From Micavibrio sp. UBA2638 (GTDB taxonomy: Bacteria > Pseudomonadota > Alphaproteobacteria > Micavibrionales > Micavibrionaceae), in contig DENS01000002.1 of assembly GCA_002359735.1 (NCBI GenBank), positions 6,381 to 70,380 of the forward strand: 64,000 nucleotides of DNA. The letters run 5' to 3'. This document shows, piece by piece, positions 63,201-64,000 of this stretch. The first letter of the stretch is position 1. Each line of letters starts with the position of its first letter. The notes under the pieces were generated by a model. It was not told the DNA's origin, ran no database searches, and saw only the letters and a program-made list of their open reading frames with translations. The position numbers and the translations under genes were made by a program.

Positions 63201-63760
63201 ACGAACGCAATGATCTGGTACAGGCTATTGAAGAGCTGCGTGCCGGGATTAACAAAATCAATAAGGAGGCCCGTGGCCGTCTGTTGGTGGCTTTTGATCA
63301 TGTGAACGCACATTTCCAACACCTGTTCTCGCGTCTTTTTCAGGGCGGGCAAGCGCATCTGGAATTGATCGAATCAGATGATCCGCTGAATTCGGGCCTT
63401 GAAATTTTTGCACAACCGCCGGGTAAGTCTTTGCAATCGCTTTCACTTTTATCCGGTGGTGAGCAAACCTTGGCCTCGATTGCCCTTATCTTTGCCATGT
63501 TCCTGACAAACCCGTCCCCTATATGTGTTCTGGACGAAATTGACGCGCCGCTGGATGATTCTAACGTTGATAGGCTTTGTGACATGCTGGACGAAATCGC
63601 AGAACGCGGCGAAACCCGGTTCTTGATTGTAACGCACCACCGCCTGACCATGGCACGTATGGATCGGCTTTACGGCGTCACCATGGCCGAAAAAGGTGTG
63701 TCCCAATTGGTGTCGGTTGATTTACAGCAATCCTTCAGCTTTCTGGATGAGGCGGCGTAA
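60287..63760 (+). CDS. smc: chromosome segregation protein SMC
   Basis: Condensin ATPase, 1157 aa. The head has Walker A GPNGCGKSN (32-40) and Q-loop sequence, the ABC signature LSLLSGGEQTLAS near 1053 and Walker B PICVLDEIDAPLDDSN near 1080. Two long coiled coils (about 170-500 and 620-990, rich in Glu/Lys/Ala) flank a hinge (about 500-615; GALLDQVQAKPGFEKALSRAL). ATG 60287 gives the family start MIQFNKLRLSGFKSF; TTG 60272 is possible. The kleisin ScpA/B genes are not in the window. Confidence 0.96.
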   Translation: MIQFNKLRLSGFKSFADRTELDIGTGLNGIVGPNGCGKSNLVEALRWVMGENSAKRMRGGGMEDVIFAGTSKRSSKNIAEVSLLLNNESRSAPAQFNSADEIEIIRRIEKDHGSNYKINGKTVRARDVQMLLADTVTGANSPALVSQGRITQIINSKPLERRMVLEESAGVSGLYARRHEAELRLRAADANLVRLEDVLGGVESQLASLKRQARQATRYKNLNAQIRQLEALIAYLDWKVLEDRRNEMNNRFVEAEKIVSEKMLAVTQLTKTQTTQAENLPALRKAEAEAAAALQTKRIALQRIEDEAQRLDNMIAEAKEQYEQTLNDEQHERVSAEESAEMLTIMQGEEKTLLEEQKHDEARFGEKEKAKDDLEQKVTALEAEHTALMQNEAESRAKQAALEDQLQQNKSRAELLGHRLQKALDEKERLCAEQLSVADMAKKEKAAETLAEEIETNKTAIEALESDLKAHKEKRDEYRVSIKQLENQYSEVQTEMSMLTSFLSGDAQQQGALLDQVQAKPGFEKALSRALGDSLLAALDEESASYWVKTDIKAAMPTLPKGVRAIEPEIKAPDVLKLSLSQIGIVENEEQGRKAMHALSPGQAIVSQDGHYWRWDGYCVKASAKDRNAEHLEYKNKLASLEAKAPKLQKELHKQESAYEAIADSIRATESKLTDCREKIRTGERDLSQQYRDISHYKEKIARHNAEMASVEESIATATVDIDALNDIVRAEETQLNAYIEKARSTNTGDKDKVHAALIEARESYQEAVRVYDRHQQQQSTRRARLQAIADERVTLKNRNIRSSERLKVLGARKTELEGKLKELQAQPRNFETDKERFLSEISALEDARNEAAESLSLCENEVMETSKALKDAENALGEAREKRAHAQATLSGLVEQIDTIKMQIDDKFEMRPQDLHQHIAMDLAEIRADDLDGYKDKREKLIRERENLGAVNLRAEEEAQEIEAEAGKLIHERNDLVQAIEELRAGINKINKEARGRLLVAFDHVNAHFQHLFSRLFQGGQAHLELIESDDPLNSGLEIFAQPPGKSLQSLSLLSGGEQTLASIALIFAMFLTNPSPICVLDEIDAPLDDSNVDRLCDMLDEIAERGETRFLIVTHHRLTMARMDRLYGVTMAEKGVSQLVSVDLQQSFSFLDEAA

Positions 63761-63763
63761 CAC

Positions 63764-64000
63764 ATGAGCAATGATAACGACCTTGATAAGTTCAATGAAA
63801 AACTTTTAAAAGCGCGCGGCGAAGACAAGGAAACACTGGCGCATAAAAAGCAACTGGAAACCGAGGGGGAATCGCGCCAGGGCATACAGGCCGGCGTCGA
63901 ATTGGTCGGGGCCATATTTATCCCCACGGTTATGGGGTATTTCATTGACGGGTATTTTGATACGCGTCCTGTTTTTATGTTGATATTGTTTTTTTTGGGG
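63764..64000 (+). CDS. atpI: ATP synthase protein I (AtpI), N-terminal part, cut by window edge
   Basis: The first 79 residues are visible: an acidic and lysine-rich N-terminus (SNDNDLDKFNEKLLKARGED), then ETEGESRQGIQAGVELVGAIF and a start of membrane helices (PVFMLILFFLG), matching AtpI/AtpZ, which helps c-ring assembly or Mg2+ transport. ATG comes 3 bp after the smc stop. In most alphaproteobacteria atpB, atpE and atpF follow. Confidence 0.8.
   Translation, partial: MSNDNDLDKFNEKLLKARGEDKETLAHKKQLETEGESRQGIQAGVELVGAIFIPTVMGYFIDGYFDTRPVFMLILFFLG

Overview
The window looks like chromosome from an alphaproteobacterium, probably an environmental or deep-branching lineage; the genus cannot be fixed from the sequence alone. 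The gene neighbourhoods point there: hom-glpX-recJ, yceD-rpmF-plsX-fabH-ihfA-merR, nusB-ribH-ribBA-ribE-ribD-nrdR-glyA-rpiB, a small alphaproteobacterial conserved protein beside rpiB, an LdtR-type MarR regulator, mutY-dciA, and dsbA-smc-atpI. A class I PHA synthase, a K+-independent H+-pyrophosphatase, LptD and BamE indicate a Gram-negative cell with energy-storage functions.

Layout. 1-4.3 kb: the end of a tRNA-Leu gene, a small hypothetical gene, nnrD, tRNA-His with a partial copy of its 3' end nearby, glnA and an exported protein. 4.5-12.7 kb: parE, a YdbH/AsmA-like protein, an SLC13-type permease and lptD. 12.8-27 kb: an RNA helicase, hisI, the hom-glpX-recJ operon, an OmpA-like lipoprotein, phaC, a gamma-carbonic anhydrase-like protein, rplM-rpsI, cutA, dusB and a gene of unknown function. 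A tiny repeat-encoded ORF ends in an ATGA overlap with the dusB start.

27.2-36.6 kb: a 9.3 kb integrated element inserted in the tRNA-Pro(GGG) gene. It is bounded by a 58-bp exact repeat of the tRNA 3' end. It carries a tyrosine integrase, a Type III restriction-modification operon (mod-res), an uncharacterised 471-aa protein with motifs resembling a compact family A/T7-like polymerase palm, a membrane-anchored protein of unknown function, a STAS-like/GHKL ATPase, and a roughly 175-nt intergenic region with strong, mutually exclusive pairings and a pseudoknot. This is the accessory region and the best candidate for undescribed biology in the window.

36.8-64 kb: a kinase-fold protein, the merR-ihfA-fabH-plsX-rpmF-yceD lipid/ribosome cluster (the fabH and plsX products start fatty-acid and phospholipid synthesis), a CBP3-like chaperone, bamE, hppA, a FliL-like protein, nusB plus the complete riboflavin cluster (with a degenerate GTP cyclohydrolase II half in RibBA), nrdR, glyA, rpiB, gcdH, ldtR, mutY, dciA, efp, suhB, an OmpA-like periplasmic protein, a DsbA-like protein, smc, and the start of atpI, which normally opens the F0 ATP synthase operon beyond the window edge.

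All calls come from reading the sequence and from family knowledge; no database search was run. Several starts were moved downstream of the longest open frame where a ribosome-binding site or family length argued for it.
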